Below are positions 1 through 8,815 of a DNA stretch of 64,000 nt, in pieces; position 1 is the stretch's first letter, and every line of letters starts with the position of its first letter. This DNA is from VRUE01 sp963704545 (GTDB lineage Bacteria; Actinomycetota; Thermoleophilia; Solirubrobacterales; 70-9), in assembly GCA_963704545.1 (NCBI GenBank), contig OY969915.1:806001-870000 (forward strand), in the 5' to 3' direction. The notes beneath the pieces are model-generated. The model had not been told where the DNA came from. It saw only the letters and a program-made list of their open reading frames with translations, and did not search any database. Made by a program: the position numbers and the translations under genes.

Positions 1-1
1 C

Positions 2-961
2 GGCATCGAGAGGCACGACGCCCTCGCCGTGCTGTGTGACCTCGATCGCCAGATCGCCAGGATCGCCACCGCCTGCGCCGAGGCGCCGCGGCCCTACCGC
101 CTCGTGGTGCTCTCCGACCACGGGCAGTCGCAGGGGGAGACCTTTCGCGACCGCTACGGGGAAACGCTCGAGGACCTGGTCCGCTCGGCCTGCGACTCCG
201 AGAGCACGATCGTCGCCGAAGGGGGCGACGAGGATGCGCTCTCCTACATGAGCGCCGGTCTGACCGAGGTCGCGCGCGACGACACCTTGGCGGCGGGCGC
301 AGTGCGGATCGCGACCCAGGGTCGCCGCGCCGACGGGGTCGTCACACTCGATCCCGATGCCCGCCATGAGGTCGAGGGAGCGGATGGCCATGAGGTTCCC
401 GAGATCTCCGTGATGGCCTCCGGCTGCCTCGGCCTCGTCAGTTTCCCCCGCGAGCCGGGGAGGGTGACCCTCGAGCGGCTGGACGCCCTCTATCCCCGGC
501 TACTGCCGGCGCTCCGCGACCACCCCGGGGTCGGGTTCGTCCTGGTGCGCTCCGAGCGCTCCGGCGCCATCGTCGTCGGCAGGAACGGGACCAGGTTCCT
601 CGACGAGGACCGGGTCGAGGGGGAGGACCCGCTCGCGGGCTTCGGCCCCAACGCCGCCGAGCACGTCCGGCGCACCGACGGCTTTCCGCACTGCGCCGAC
701 CTGATGGTCAACAGCACCTTCTGGCCGGAGTTCGGCGAGGTCGCCGCCTTCGAGGAGCTGGTCGGCTCCCACGGCGGCATGGGCGGGACCCAGAGCTTCC
801 CCTTCGTGCTCCACCCGAGCGAGTTGGCCTGGCCCGAGGGCGACGTGGTCGGCGCCGAACGGGTCCACCGGATATTCCGGTCCTGGCTGGCCCAGCTCGG
901 GCACCCGGGTTACGAGAGCGAGGTCGCCTCGCCGGGCGCCAGCACCCGCGCCTCCACCTGA
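2..961 (+). CDS. Alkaline phosphatase-like phosphodiesterase, C-terminal part
   Basis: The reading frame is open at the left edge (codons ...GIERHDALAVL... run in from base 2), so this is the 3' part of a longer gene. The visible ~319 residues contain the metal-binding LSDHGQSQG motif near the start and a late GGMGG...FPFVLHP segment, as in the type I phosphodiesterase/nucleotide pyrophosphatase branch of the alkaline phosphatase superfamily. Related actinobacterial proteins often carry an N-terminal membrane part, which cannot be seen here. The 3' end overlaps the convergent metallo-hydrolase gene by about 50 bases. The substrate is not predictable. Confidence 0.75.
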   Translation, partial: GIERHDALAVLCDLDRQIARIATACAEAPRPYRLVVLSDHGQSQGETFRDRYGETLEDLVRSACDSESTIVAEGGDEDALSYMSAGLTEVARDDTLAAGAVRIATQGRRADGVVTLDPDARHEVEGADGHEVPEISVMASGCLGLVSFPREPGRVTLERLDALYPRLLPALRDHPGVGFVLVRSERSGAIVVGRNGTRFLDEDRVEGEDPLAGFGPNAAEHVRRTDGFPHCADLMVNSTFWPEFGEVAAFEELVGSHGGMGGTQSFPFVLHPSELAWPEGDVVGAERVHRIFRSWLAQLGHPGYESEVASPGASTRAST

Positions 962-1671
962 GGTGCGAGGGCGTGCATCTGGGCGACGAACTCGCGCGGC
1001 GGCGAATGCAGCGGGCCGGGGCGAAACCGGTCCAGGCCGAACGGGTAGAGCGTCCCCCAGTGGATCGGGACCGCGATCCGCGGTGATAGCAGGGCCGCCG
1101 CCCGGGCGGCGCGCTCGGGGTCCAGGTGCCCGGCCCCGATGCTCGTGCCCCAACCCCAGATCGGCAGCAGGGCGAGGTCGAGCCCGTTGCCGCCGATCCC
1201 CTCCATGCCGTCGAAGAGGTCGGTGTCGCCGGCGAAGTAGATGCGCCGCTGTCCGCTCAGGTCGAAGCCCACAGCCCGCGAGGCTCGCTCGAAGCGCCGC
1301 CCGCCGGCCGGGTGGTTCGCCTCGGTGGCGGTGACGCGGACGTCGCCGACGCTGCCGGACTCGCCCGGGGCGAGCTCACGGACGTCGTCGAAGCCGAGGT
1401 TCTCGATGAAGCCTCTCGCCCCCGGCGAGGCGAAGACCGGCACTGCCCTGCTCAGCCGGCGCAGCGAGGGAGCGTCTGCGTGATCGTGGTGGAGGTGGGA
1501 GATCAGCACCGCGTCGACGCCCTCCGCCAGCAGCGGGTCGGGGACCTGCCCGTGGCGGCGCAGCGGGCCGACCCGGCGCCGTAGCACCGGATCGGTGAGC
1601 AGGCGGACCCCGTCCATCTCGACCAGGACGGTCGCGTGGCCGACGTAGGTGATCCGAGCCGCCACGGTCAC
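910..1671 (-). CDS. MBL-fold metallo-hydrolase (NAPE-PLD-like)
   Basis: This is a 253-aa metallo-beta-lactamase-fold hydrolase. The zinc motif SHLHHDHAD (H59, H61, D63, H64) is followed by H120 in EANHPAGG, D149 in FAGDTD and H204 in VPIHWGT, so the di-zinc ligand set is complete. The early LTDPVLRRRVGPLRRHG stretch resembles the lipid-hydrolysing NAPE-PLD-like branch. The GTG start at 1671 fits the beginning of the fold (ITYVGHATVLVE); a second GTG two codons later is possible. It is divergent from the AI-2E-type transporter. The in-frame extension upstream is antisense to that transporter and is not real. Confidence 0.8.
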   Translation of the reverse strand: MTVAARITYVGHATVLVEMDGVRLLTDPVLRRRVGPLRRHGQVPDPLLAEGVDAVLISHLHHDHADAPSLRRLSRAVPVFASPGARGFIENLGFDDVRELAPGESGSVGDVRVTATEANHPAGGRRFERASRAVGFDLSGQRRIYFAGDTDLFDGMEGIGGNGLDLALLPIWGWGTSIGAGHLDPERAARAAALLSPRIAVPIHWGTLYPFGLDRFRPGPLHSPPREFVAQMHALAPQVEARVLAPGEATSLS

Positions 1672-1725
1672 CTTGTGGCTCGTCCGTGGCTGTGTCGGGG
1701 GCGCCGCGTATCGTCCCGCGTCCCG

Positions 1726-2898
1726 ATGAGTCCAAGGCGCGCGATCCGAGGGCGGTTGCGGCGGCCCGGCCGCGAAAGCGAGGGCGCCGAAGGAGAGATC
1801 GTCGAGATCGATCCCGCCGAGCTGAGCGGGATCTTCTCCGCTCCGGCTTGGCTGCGGGACCTCGGCTTCACCGCCTGGCTGCTCGTCGGGGCGGCCGCGG
1901 CACTGATCGGCGCGATCTGGCTCCTCGCGCTGACGGAGACGATCGTGATGCCGGTGATCGTGGCCGGGATCATCGCTTCCGTCACCTCTCCGCTCGTCGA
2001 CTGGCTTCGCCGCCACGGGATCCCGAGGGGGATCGGCGCGGGGCTCGTCTTTCTCGCGATCATCGCAGTCGGCGTCGGCGTCGGGCTGATCGTCCTGACC
2101 GGAATCGCGAGCCAGGCGGACAGCCTCTCCGCGAGGCTCGGCGAAGGGGCGAGCGAGATCGAGTCCCTCCTCGGCGACCTCGGGGTGAAGGCGACGACCG
2201 CGGCGAATGCGAACGCCGACGCCAGCGCCTCGATCAGTGCGGGCTTCGAAGCGCTGACCCACGGCTTGATCGGCGGGGTCGACAGGCTCGCGTCGCTGGC
2301 AGTCTTCCTCTCGTTCACCGCCCTCAGCCTCTTCTTCCTGCTCAAGGACGGGCCGGCCATCGGGAGCTTCGTCGAGCGCCATCTCGGCGTCCCGGTTCCG
2401 TTGGCCCACTCGATACTGGGCCGCGTGGCCAGCAGCCTGCGGGGGTATTTCCTCGGCGTAACGGCCGTCTCCCTCTGGAGCTCGCTGATCGTCGGCGCGG
2501 GAGCTTTGCTCCTCGGCGTCCCCCTGCCCGGCACGATCATGGCGGTCACGTTCGTCGGCGGGTACGTCCCCTACCTGGGTGCCTGGGCGGCGGGGGCCTT
2601 CGCGGTCCTGATCGCCCTCGGCGGTGCGGGGCCGGAGGCGGCGCTGGCCCTCGCAATCGTCGTGCTGCTGGCCAACGGCGTCCTGCAGCAGCTCGTCCAG
2701 CCGATCGCCTACGGCGCGGCCCTCAAACTGCACCCGCTGGCCGTACTGATCGCGACGATCGCCGGCGGTTGCCTCTTCGGCACCGTCGGACTTGTGCTGG
2801 CGGCGCCGCTGCTCTCGGCCGCGGTACGGATCTCGGCCGACGTCAGCGCCGCCGAGCGCGAGGCGAAGGTCGCGCCCAGCGATCCCGCGCCTGCGTAA
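1726..2898 (+). CDS. AI-2E family transporter (PerM-like membrane protein)
   Basis: This is a 390-aa polytopic membrane protein. Hydrophobic helices near residues 45-110 are followed by a soluble helical segment, then the conserved LSLFFLLKDG, VPLPGTIMAVTFVGGYVPYLGAW and LVQPIAYGAALKLHPL regions typical of AI-2E exporter/PerM proteins. These are about 350 aa and export small molecules or antiport sodium. The ATG at 1726 (MSPRRAIRGRL) was chosen because the longer frame would add a low-complexity N-terminus overlapping the divergent hydrolase start. Substrate unknown. Confidence 0.8.
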   Translation: MSPRRAIRGRLRRPGRESEGAEGEIVEIDPAELSGIFSAPAWLRDLGFTAWLLVGAAAALIGAIWLLALTETIVMPVIVAGIIASVTSPLVDWLRRHGIPRGIGAGLVFLAIIAVGVGVGLIVLTGIASQADSLSARLGEGASEIESLLGDLGVKATTAANANADASASISAGFEALTHGLIGGVDRLASLAVFLSFTALSLFFLLKDGPAIGSFVERHLGVPVPLAHSILGRVASSLRGYFLGVTAVSLWSSLIVGAGALLLGVPLPGTIMAVTFVGGYVPYLGAWAAGAFAVLIALGGAGPEAALALAIVVLLANGVLQQLVQPIAYGAALKLHPLAVLIATIAGGCLFGTVGLVLAAPLLSAAVRISADVSAAEREAKVAPSDPAPA

Positions 2899-2906
2899 AG
2901 GTCAGG

Positions 2907-4193
2907 TCAGCGCGGAAAGACCTTCCGCATCCGGGCCAGTTCGCGGACGGAGCCGCGGGGGCGGAGGCGCCGCTGCAGGACCATCTTCAGCGGGTTGGAG
3001 TCGGGCTTGCCGGTGGCGACGAAGTCGGCCCAGCTGGCCTCGAGGACGAGGTTGGGGCTGGGGGCTTCGCCCGGCTCGGCGTGGGTCGAGCCGTTGTCGA
3101 TCACCAGGTGCCAGGGCTCGGCGTCGGTGAAGCGCCACTGGTAGACGAGGCGCGAGCCGTTCGCCGCCTTCGGGTTGACGACACGCTCGATCACGTCGAA
3201 GTAGAGGCGCTGCAGCTCGGGCGAGGACTGCGGGACGCCGTCGGCCGAGCCGAGGATGCCGCCCATCATCAGCTTCACCTGGCGCTCGGCGACCGTCCGC
3301 TCGTCCATCTCGGGGTCGAAGGGGAAGACGCCGGGGGGCATCTCCTCGATCGGGTAGCCGATCGTGCGCCAGCGCTGGCGGATCAGTTTGAGGCCGAAGG
3401 CGAAGATGTCCTCGAGCGTGAAGCCGTAGCACTCGGTGTACTCGCGGTCCATGTTCGGCGGGTTGAACACTGCCGGCCCGTAGGGCAGGACCTCACGCAG
3501 CAGCTCGACCACGGCGGCCCTGCACTCCCCGGCACCGGGCGCCCCCTCTCGCAGCAGTTCGGAGAGCACCTTGACGCCGAAGCCGATGTGGCGCTGCTCG
3601 TCGCGCGAGACGTTGGCGATGCCCTCGCTGAACCCGGGCATCGTCTCTTCGGAGGCGAAGAAGTCCTCGATGAAGTGCTGGCCGGGCTGGGCGAGGGAGC
3701 CCTCGACGATCAGGTGGTAGAGGGTGATCGCCTGCGCGTACTTGGGCAGCGAGCGGTCCTTGCGCAGTTCCTCGGCCATCACGTCAAGCCGGTCGAAGAT
3801 GCCGCGGTAGCCCCAGTTGAGCTGCGGCAGGGTGGAGGCGAGGGTCTGCTGGATCGAGTCGCCGCCGACCCCGATCACCTCCTTGAAGAAGCGGTGGAAG
3901 AAGACCGAGTGGCGGACCTCGTCGACCTGCTGGGTGGCGAGGAAGTAGGACTGCTCCTCGGTCGGGGCGGCGGTGACGTAGGGGGAGAGCGTATCGGCGA
4001 CCCGGTCCTCGCCGTAGAAGAACATCGAGTAGATCCACATCGCCGAGCGCCGCTGGATGTCGCTGAGGCCGTCCCAGCCCGCTTTGTCGCCGGAGAAGTC
4101 GATGTCGTAGGCGCTCCAGTTGCCCTGCTCCCAGCGGTGGTACAGGTCCTCGTAGGTGACGTTGTCCATCAGGCTCTGCGACGCGACGCTCAT
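2907..4193 (-). CDS. R2-like di-iron protein with C-terminal SCP2-like domain
   Basis: This is a 428-aa protein. The ferritin-like part carries a full di-iron ligand set: E62 (YGEDRVAD), E92/H95 (DEVRH), E164 (IVEGS) and E199/H202 (SRDEQRH), as in ribonucleotide reductase R2 and R2-like ligand-binding oxidases. The last ~100 residues (after about 330) look like an SCP2 sterol-carrier-like lipid-binding domain. The ATG at 4193 is preceded by AAGGAG at good spacing. It follows an acyl-CoA ligase on the same strand, across a 22-bp palindrome. Inference: an oxidase acting on a fatty-acyl or sterol-like ligand rather than a nucleotide reductase. Confidence 0.75.
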   Translation of the reverse strand: MSVASQSLMDNVTYEDLYHRWEQGNWSAYDIDFSGDKAGWDGLSDIQRRSAMWIYSMFFYGEDRVADTLSPYVTAAPTEEQSYFLATQQVDEVRHSVFFHRFFKEVIGVGGDSIQQTLASTLPQLNWGYRGIFDRLDVMAEELRKDRSLPKYAQAITLYHLIVEGSLAQPGQHFIEDFFASEETMPGFSEGIANVSRDEQRHIGFGVKVLSELLREGAPGAGECRAAVVELLREVLPYGPAVFNPPNMDREYTECYGFTLEDIFAFGLKLIRQRWRTIGYPIEEMPPGVFPFDPEMDERTVAERQVKLMMGGILGSADGVPQSSPELQRLYFDVIERVVNPKAANGSRLVYQWRFTDAEPWHLVIDNGSTHAEPGEAPSPNLVLEASWADFVATGKPDSNPLKMVLQRRLRPRGSVRELARMRKVFPR

Positions 4194-4239
4194 CTCTCTC
4201 CTTCGTTGTTCCTCGGCGACTGTCGGGGAGGTTACCGCC

Positions 4240-4261
4240 AAACTGGCCAACCAGCCAGTTT
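4240..4261. promoter_or_regulatory. Perfect inverted repeat, probable operator
   Basis: AAACTGGC-N6-GCCAGTTT forms a perfect 8-bp dyad 47 bases upstream of the R2-like start codon and just beyond the acyl-CoA ligase stop. Its size and spacing suit a TetR-type dimer site; no U-tract follows, so a terminator is less likely. Confidence 0.5.
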
Positions 4262-4278
4262 GTCCGTCAGTGACTTCG

Positions 4279-5778
4279 TCACACAGCCGCCGGCGGCTCG
4301 ATCTCGCGCTTGAGGATCTTGCCGGTGGGGCCCTTGGGGAGGTCGTCGAGGAACCAGACCACGCGCGGGTACTTGTAGGCGGCGATCCGCTCCTTGACGT
4401 AGGCGCTGACCTCCTCGGGGGGCAGCTCCTCGCCGTCGTGGAGGACCACCGCGGCGCCGATCTCCTCGCCCCACTCGTCGTGGGGGACGCCGACGACAGC
4501 CGCTTCGCGGATCTTCGGATGCTCGAAGAGCACCTCCTCGACCTCGCGCGGGTAGACGTTGTAGCCGCCGCGGATGATCAGGTCCTTCTTGCGGTCGACG
4601 ATGTAGAAGTAGCCCTCCTCGTCGGTGCGGGCCATGTCGCCGCTGTGGAACCAGCCGCCCTTCATCGCCTCCTCGGTCGCGTCGGGGCGCTGCCAGTAGC
4701 CCTTCATGATGTTGTGGCCGCGGATCACGATCTCGCCGACCTCGCCCTGGGCGACCTCGTTGTCGTCCTCGTCGACGACTTTCATCTCGACCCCCTCGAT
4801 CGGGGTGCCGATCGAGCCCGCCTTGCGCTCCATGTCGGGGTGGTTGGAGGAGGCAACCGGCGAGGTCTCCGAGAGGCCGTAGCCCTCGAGCACGACCGCG
4901 CCGAAGGCGTCCTCGAAGCCGCGCAGCACCTCGACCGGCATCGAGGCGCCGCCGGTCACGCAGTTGCGCAGCGCCGAGATGTCGTAGCTCTCGCGCTCGG
5001 GGTGGTGCAGGAGCGCGCCGAACATCGTCGGCACGCCGTAGAAGTGGGTGACACCGTCGCGCTGCATCGTCTCCAGCGTCTCGCCGGGGTCGAATTTCGG
5101 CACCAGGGTGAGGCAGGCACCGACCAGGAGCGAGGCGTTCATGCCGACCGACTGGCCGAATGAGTGGAAGAGGGGAAGGGCGCCGAGGACGACCGAGCCG
5201 GGGCCGACTTCGCAGGTCGTGCGCGAGGAGATCTCGGCGTTGCGATGGAGGTTGACGTGGGTGAGCTCGGCTCCCTTCGGTTTGCCGGTCGTGCCGGAGG
5301 TGTAGAGGATCACCGCGGTGTCGTCCTCGGCCGTCTCGGCCAGGCCGGGCGACGGCTCCAGTCCAGCCAGAGTCGTGGCGAAGGCCGCGGGCTCTACCTC
5401 GATCAGTTCGACGCCCGCGTCGGCGGCACCCGTGCGCGCCTCCTCGGCGAAGCCGTGCCAGGCGAGCAGCAGCCTGGCGCCCGAGTCCTCCAGGTAGAAG
5501 GCGATCTCGCGCCGCTTCAGCAGTACGTTCATCGGCACGACGACGCCGCCCGCCCGCAGCACGCCGTAGTAGGCGACCGGGAATTCGGGCACGTTGGGCA
5601 GCATCACGCCGACCCGCTCGCCCGGCTCGAACCCCTTCTCGCGCAGCAGCGTGGCGAGCCGGGCGCTGAGCTCGTCGAGCTGGCCGTAGCTGAGCTCGGC
5701 GTCGCCGAGCCGGATTGCGGGGCTGTCCGGCGACCGCTCGGCGCTCTCGGTCAGCAGCGATGCGAGGTTGAGGGTCAT
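4279..5778 (-). CDS. fadD: Long-chain fatty-acid--CoA ligase (AMP-forming)
   Basis: This is a 499-aa ANL-superfamily ligase that activates a fatty or other carboxylic acid to acyl-AMP and then acyl-CoA. The P-loop-like YTSGTTGKPKGAE lies near residue 160, GYGLSET near 300, the YNVYPREVEEVLFEHP hinge near 415, and the catalytic lysine region PKGPTGKILKREI at the C-terminus. Length and motif order are normal. It lies upstream of the R2-like/SCP2 gene on the same strand, suggesting shared lipid metabolism. Chain-length preference cannot be read from the sequence. Confidence 0.88.
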   Translation of the reverse strand: MTLNLASLLTESAERSPDSPAIRLGDAELSYGQLDELSARLATLLREKGFEPGERVGVMLPNVPEFPVAYYGVLRAGGVVVPMNVLLKRREIAFYLEDSGARLLLAWHGFAEEARTGAADAGVELIEVEPAAFATTLAGLEPSPGLAETAEDDTAVILYTSGTTGKPKGAELTHVNLHRNAEISSRTTCEVGPGSVVLGALPLFHSFGQSVGMNASLLVGACLTLVPKFDPGETLETMQRDGVTHFYGVPTMFGALLHHPERESYDISALRNCVTGGASMPVEVLRGFEDAFGAVVLEGYGLSETSPVASSNHPDMERKAGSIGTPIEGVEMKVVDEDDNEVAQGEVGEIVIRGHNIMKGYWQRPDATEEAMKGGWFHSGDMARTDEEGYFYIVDRKKDLIIRGGYNVYPREVEEVLFEHPKIREAAVVGVPHDEWGEEIGAAVVLHDGEELPPEEVSAYVKERIAAYKYPRVVWFLDDLPKGPTGKILKREIEPPAAV

Positions 5779-5793
5779 TCTCTACCCCGGTCG

Positions 5794-6081
5794 CTAGCCC
5801 TTGATGATGTTGTAGACGGGGAACTCTTTGATGCTGGGCGGGTTCGGTGGGGCCTTATCACCGAGCGCTTGGATCGCGGGGCCGAGTCGCTCCTGCTGGA
5901 AGCGGTCGAAGTGCTCGCGCGACTCCCAGAAGTCGATCGCGTTCCAGCCGCCCTCCATCGGCCCGCCGGCGTGGAAGACGAGGCCGTCCGGCGGGTTCTC
6001 CGCGGCTCCCATCTCGGCGTTGACCGCGTCGTACTGCTCTTGCGTCCCTTCCGCGAAGCTGATCCACAGTCCTACCGCCAT
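5794..6081 (-). CDS. Small dimeric alpha-beta barrel-like protein
   Basis: This 95-aa protein starts MAVGLWISFAEG and ends FPVYNIIKG. The ATG at 6081 is preceded by a strong AAAGGAGG at 5-6 nt spacing, which sets the start well downstream of the longer open frame. The pattern (beta strand, EQYDAVNAEMG helix, GLVFHAGGP, WESREHFDRFQQERL helix) resembles ferredoxin-like dimeric barrel proteins of the antibiotic-biosynthesis-monooxygenase/Dabb type. No catalytic residues are evident. It lies 15 bases upstream of the acyl-CoA ligase on the same strand, so the two are probably co-transcribed. Confidence 0.65.
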   Translation of the reverse strand: MAVGLWISFAEGTQEQYDAVNAEMGAAENPPDGLVFHAGGPMEGGWNAIDFWESREHFDRFQQERLGPAIQALGDKAPPNPPSIKEFPVYNIIKG

Positions 6082-6164
6082 CTCGTCCTCCTTTAGTCGA
6101 CCCCGGTTTGCCGGTTGCGAGCATAGCCCGCGGCCGAGCCAATTGGCGAAGCCCCGGCGAGGAT

Positions 6165-6539
6165 ATGCTCCAGGCGATGGAGGATCTAGGCGCACCGACC
6201 TCTCACCTCGTGCTGCAGGCGGGGGTACCCGTCTACTCGAGCGACGGCGAGAAGCTGGGCGAGGTCGAGTACGTCCTCGCCGTTGTCGAGGACGACATCT
6301 TCGACGGCATAGTCCTGGATACGAGCGTCCTGCCCGGAGGCCACAGGTTCGTCGACGCGCCGGAGGTGGAGACGATCTACGAGCGGGGGGTCGTCCTGAA
6401 GATCGATGCCGCAGAAGCTGAGGCATTGCCAAAGCCGAGCGCCAACCCGGGTGTGCTCGAGGTTGGGCCGGGCGACATGGCCAAGGGCGGCAACGACAAG
6501 CTCCGCCGTGCCTGGGACCTGATCTCCGGCAAGGGCTGA
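6165..6539 (+). CDS. PRC-barrel domain protein
   Basis: About 124 aa. The segment GVPVYSSDGEKLGEVEYVLAVVEDDIFDGIVLDT is a PRC-barrel signature (G-x-x-V-xx-xDGxxxGxV). A short charged tail (DKLRRAWDLISGKG) follows. Start choice is uncertain: ATG 6165 or ATG 6177 (MEDLGAPTSH); neither has a clear Shine-Dalgarno at standard spacing. It is divergent from the small barrel protein. PRC-barrel proteins of this size often bind RNA or partner proteins; no specific role is claimed. Confidence 0.65.
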   Translation: MLQAMEDLGAPTSHLVLQAGVPVYSSDGEKLGEVEYVLAVVEDDIFDGIVLDTSVLPGGHRFVDAPEVETIYERGVVLKIDAAEAEALPKPSANPGVLEVGPGDMAKGGNDKLRRAWDLISGKG

Positions 6540-6566
6540 GGGCCTGCTCCAGGCGGCTGTCGTAGG

Positions 6567-7106
6567 ATGCCGCGCGTGAGAGTCCCGATCTCGATCCTTG
6601 CCCTGTGTGCCGTGTTGGCCGTTGCCGGTTGCGGCAGCGACGACTCGACCACCGAGTCGACCGAAACGACGCAGGCGACCACGACCGAAGCGCCGCCGAC
6701 CGAATCGACCGCGCCCAAGCAGGCGAAGCCCGAAGCAGGTAAGACCAAGCCGAAGGTCACCGTTCCGAGTGGGCCGCCGCCGAAGCAGCTCGAAGTGAAG
6801 GACATCGAAGAAGGCAACGGTGCCACGGCCAAGGCGGGGGATGTGGTCAGCGTCGAGTACGTCGGGGTCGGCTACGGAAGCGGCGAAGAGTTCGACGCTT
6901 CGTGGGGTCGCGAACCGTTCACCTTCCAGCTCGGCGCCGGCATGGTGATCCCCGGCTGGGACCAGGGCGTGGAAGGGATGAAGGTCGGCGGTCGTCGCGA
7001 GCTGATCATCCCGCCGGAACTCGCCTACGGCGAAACCGGTTCCCCTCCGGCGATCGGCCCGAACGAAACGCTGATCTTCGTGATCGACCTGCTCGCGGTC
7101 GAATAG
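6567..7106 (+). CDS. FKBP-type peptidyl-prolyl isomerase lipoprotein
   Basis: This is a 179-aa secreted lipoprotein. A lipobox LAVAGC sits at the end of the signal peptide, followed by a Thr/Glu-rich linker to about residue 70 and then an FKBP domain. The usual active-site pattern is present (VEYVGVGYGSGEEFDASW, GMVIPGWDQGVEGM, AYGETGSPPAIGPNETLIF), so proline isomerase activity is expected on the outer membrane face. GTG 6576 is an alternative start. A shorter paralogue follows 72 bases downstream. Confidence 0.85.
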   Translation: MPRVRVPISILALCAVLAVAGCGSDDSTTESTETTQATTTEAPPTESTAPKQAKPEAGKTKPKVTVPSGPPPKQLEVKDIEEGNGATAKAGDVVSVEYVGVGYGSGEEFDASWGREPFTFQLGAGMVIPGWDQGVEGMKVGGRRELIIPPELAYGETGSPPAIGPNETLIFVIDLLAVE

Positions 7107-7178
7107 GCCGCCGCCCAGCCCCGCACGACAGCTTCACGCAGCCTTCGAAGAGGGCGTGATTCGCATAGAATCATTTGC

Positions 7179-7727
7179 GTGAAGTTTCCTGCGCTAATCG
7201 CCGCGATTTGCTCTGGAATCGCGCTGGCCGCCTGTGGCGACGGTGGATCGACCGCCGCCACGACCCAGGCCACCCAGGCTTCGACCACGGCGCAGGAGCA
7301 GGAACCCGCCCCGAAGAAGCCGCCGGGGAGGAACGCCGCCGAACCGCTCGCCGGCGTTTCCAGGCCGCCGAAGGTCAGCGTCCCCCCGGGGCCGCCGCCG
7401 ACGGAGCTGGTCGTCAAGGACCTGAAGATCGGCAAGGGGCCGGTCGCGAGGCCGTACAGCCGTCTCGCCGTCAACTTCGTCGCCGTCGACTTCAAAAGCG
7501 GCAAGGTCTTCGAAACGCGGTGGGACCGACCCTTCGTCTTCGAATACAACCACGGCCTGCCGATGCAGGGATGGGAAGAAGGCCTGGAGGGGATGAGGGT
7601 TGGCGGCCGCCGCAAGATGCTCGTTCCGTCCCACCTTGCTTACAAACAGGGCTCGATCGTCTACGTCGTCGATCTTCTCGCGGTCGAAAAACGGCCCAAC
7701 TTCAATAGGCGGGAACGAAGCCGATAG
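7179..7727 (+). CDS. FKBP-like lipoprotein, divergent paralogue
   Basis: This 182-aa protein starts at a GTG, with a lipobox ending IALAACGD and a Thr/Ala/Gln linker before an FKBP-like domain. Compared with its upstream neighbour, the conserved Asp of the FDASW motif is Glu (FETRW), the VIPGW strand reads LPMQGW, and the flap between AY and the last strand is shortened (AYKQGSIVYVV). Folding as FKBP is likely; isomerase activity is doubtful. The pair looks like a tandem duplication that diverged. Its last codons are close to the next gene, which starts at a GTG at 7765. Confidence 0.75.
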   Translation: MKFPALIAAICSGIALAACGDGGSTAATTQATQASTTAQEQEPAPKKPPGRNAAEPLAGVSRPPKVSVPPGPPPTELVVKDLKIGKGPVARPYSRLAVNFVAVDFKSGKVFETRWDRPFVFEYNHGLPMQGWEEGLEGMRVGGRRKMLVPSHLAYKQGSIVYVVDLLAVEKRPNFNRRERSR

Positions 7728-7764
7728 CGCCGCGCGGCGGCGCCGCGCGCGCGATGATCTCGGA

Positions 7765-8814
7765 GTGACGACGCGTTCGGTACTCGCAGAGAGGCTTGCC
7801 GCTCAGTGCCTGGGCGGCTCGCCCGAGGCGGGACCGGTCGGGGTCGCGCGGCGGCTCCTTGCTGTGCAGGGACAGGACCCGCGCGGCGCTCGGCTCGCGA
7901 TTCGCGCGCGCACGGAGGGGGTCACGGCTGCCGACGTCGACAGGGCGCTGAACGAGCGCTCGCTGCTGATCACCTGGCTCAACCGGGGAACCCTGCACCT
8001 CGTGCGCAGCGAGGACTACCCGTGGTTGCACGCGCTGACCACGCCGCCGCTGCTGACTTCAGGGCGGCGTAGGCTCGCCCAGGAGGGCGTGTCCCCGGAT
8101 GCGGTCGAGCGCGGAGTGGCGACGATCGAGCGGGCACTGGGCGACGAGGGGCCGCTCGATCGCGTCCAGCTGCGCGAGCGCCTGGATGCCGCTGGCGTGC
8201 CGACCGAGGGCCAGGCGCTGATCCACCTGCTCTTTCTCGCCTCGCTGAAGGGTGTCGTCGTGCGCGGCCCGATGGCCGGCAAGCAACACGCATACGTTCG
8301 GGTCGAGGACTGGCTCGGGCTGGCGAAGCCCGTCGACCGCGACACAGCCCTGGCCGAGCTCGCCCGCCGCTACCTCGTCGGCCACGCCCCCGCTGACGAC
8401 CGCGATCTCGCCAGGTGGTCGGGCCTGCCGCTGCGCGACGCCCGTGCTGGCCTGAGCGCGATCGCAAAGGAGCTGGTCGAACGCGACGACGGCCTCGTGC
8501 ATCTCGCCAGTCACCCACCCAGCCCGGAAGTCCCGGAGCCAAAGCTGATTGGCGCCTACGACCCGGTCCTGCTCGGCTGGACCTCACGCGAGCAGATCAT
8601 CGGGCCGCACAACCACCTGGTCACCAACAACGGCCTCTTCCGTCCCTTCGCGATGGTCAAGGGCCGCGCCGCTGCCACCTGGAGGCTCAACGGGGGCAAG
8701 GTGACCATCGAGCCTCTCGACCGGATCAGCAAGAAGGCAAACGCTGCCCTTGCTGCCGACGCAGTAGATGTGGAACGGTTCATGGCAAGCGTTCAGGACA
8801 ACCAGAGGAGATGA
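7765..8814 (+). CDS. AlkZ-like winged-helix DNA glycosylase family protein
   Basis: About 349 aa, of the winged-helix DNA-binding family that contains the glycosylases AlkZ and YcaQ. The N-terminal VQGQDPRGA holds a Q-x-Q pair in the place of the AlkZ catalytic QxQ/QxD motif, followed by WLNRGTLHLV and a C-terminal beta-rich part with NHLVTNNGLFRP. These enzymes excise bulky or crosslinked alkylated bases. The GTG at 7765 was chosen since upstream codons overlap the previous gene in another frame. It is immediately followed by the VOC gene (1-base gap), implying one operon. Confidence 0.7.
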   Translation: MTTRSVLAERLAAQCLGGSPEAGPVGVARRLLAVQGQDPRGARLAIRARTEGVTAADVDRALNERSLLITWLNRGTLHLVRSEDYPWLHALTTPPLLTSGRRRLAQEGVSPDAVERGVATIERALGDEGPLDRVQLRERLDAAGVPTEGQALIHLLFLASLKGVVVRGPMAGKQHAYVRVEDWLGLAKPVDRDTALAELARRYLVGHAPADDRDLARWSGLPLRDARAGLSAIAKELVERDDGLVHLASHPPSPEVPEPKLIGAYDPVLLGWTSREQIIGPHNHLVTNNGLFRPFAMVKGRAAATWRLNGGKVTIEPLDRISKKANAALAADAVDVERFMASVQDNQRR

Positions 8815-8815
8815 C

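Noticed and set aside
1686..4313. 875-aa plus-strand open frame
   Set aside because: It is Arg/Gly/Asp-rich shadow coding in GC-rich DNA, overlapping the AI-2E-type transporter in another frame and running antisense to the R2-like gene, both of which have family motifs.
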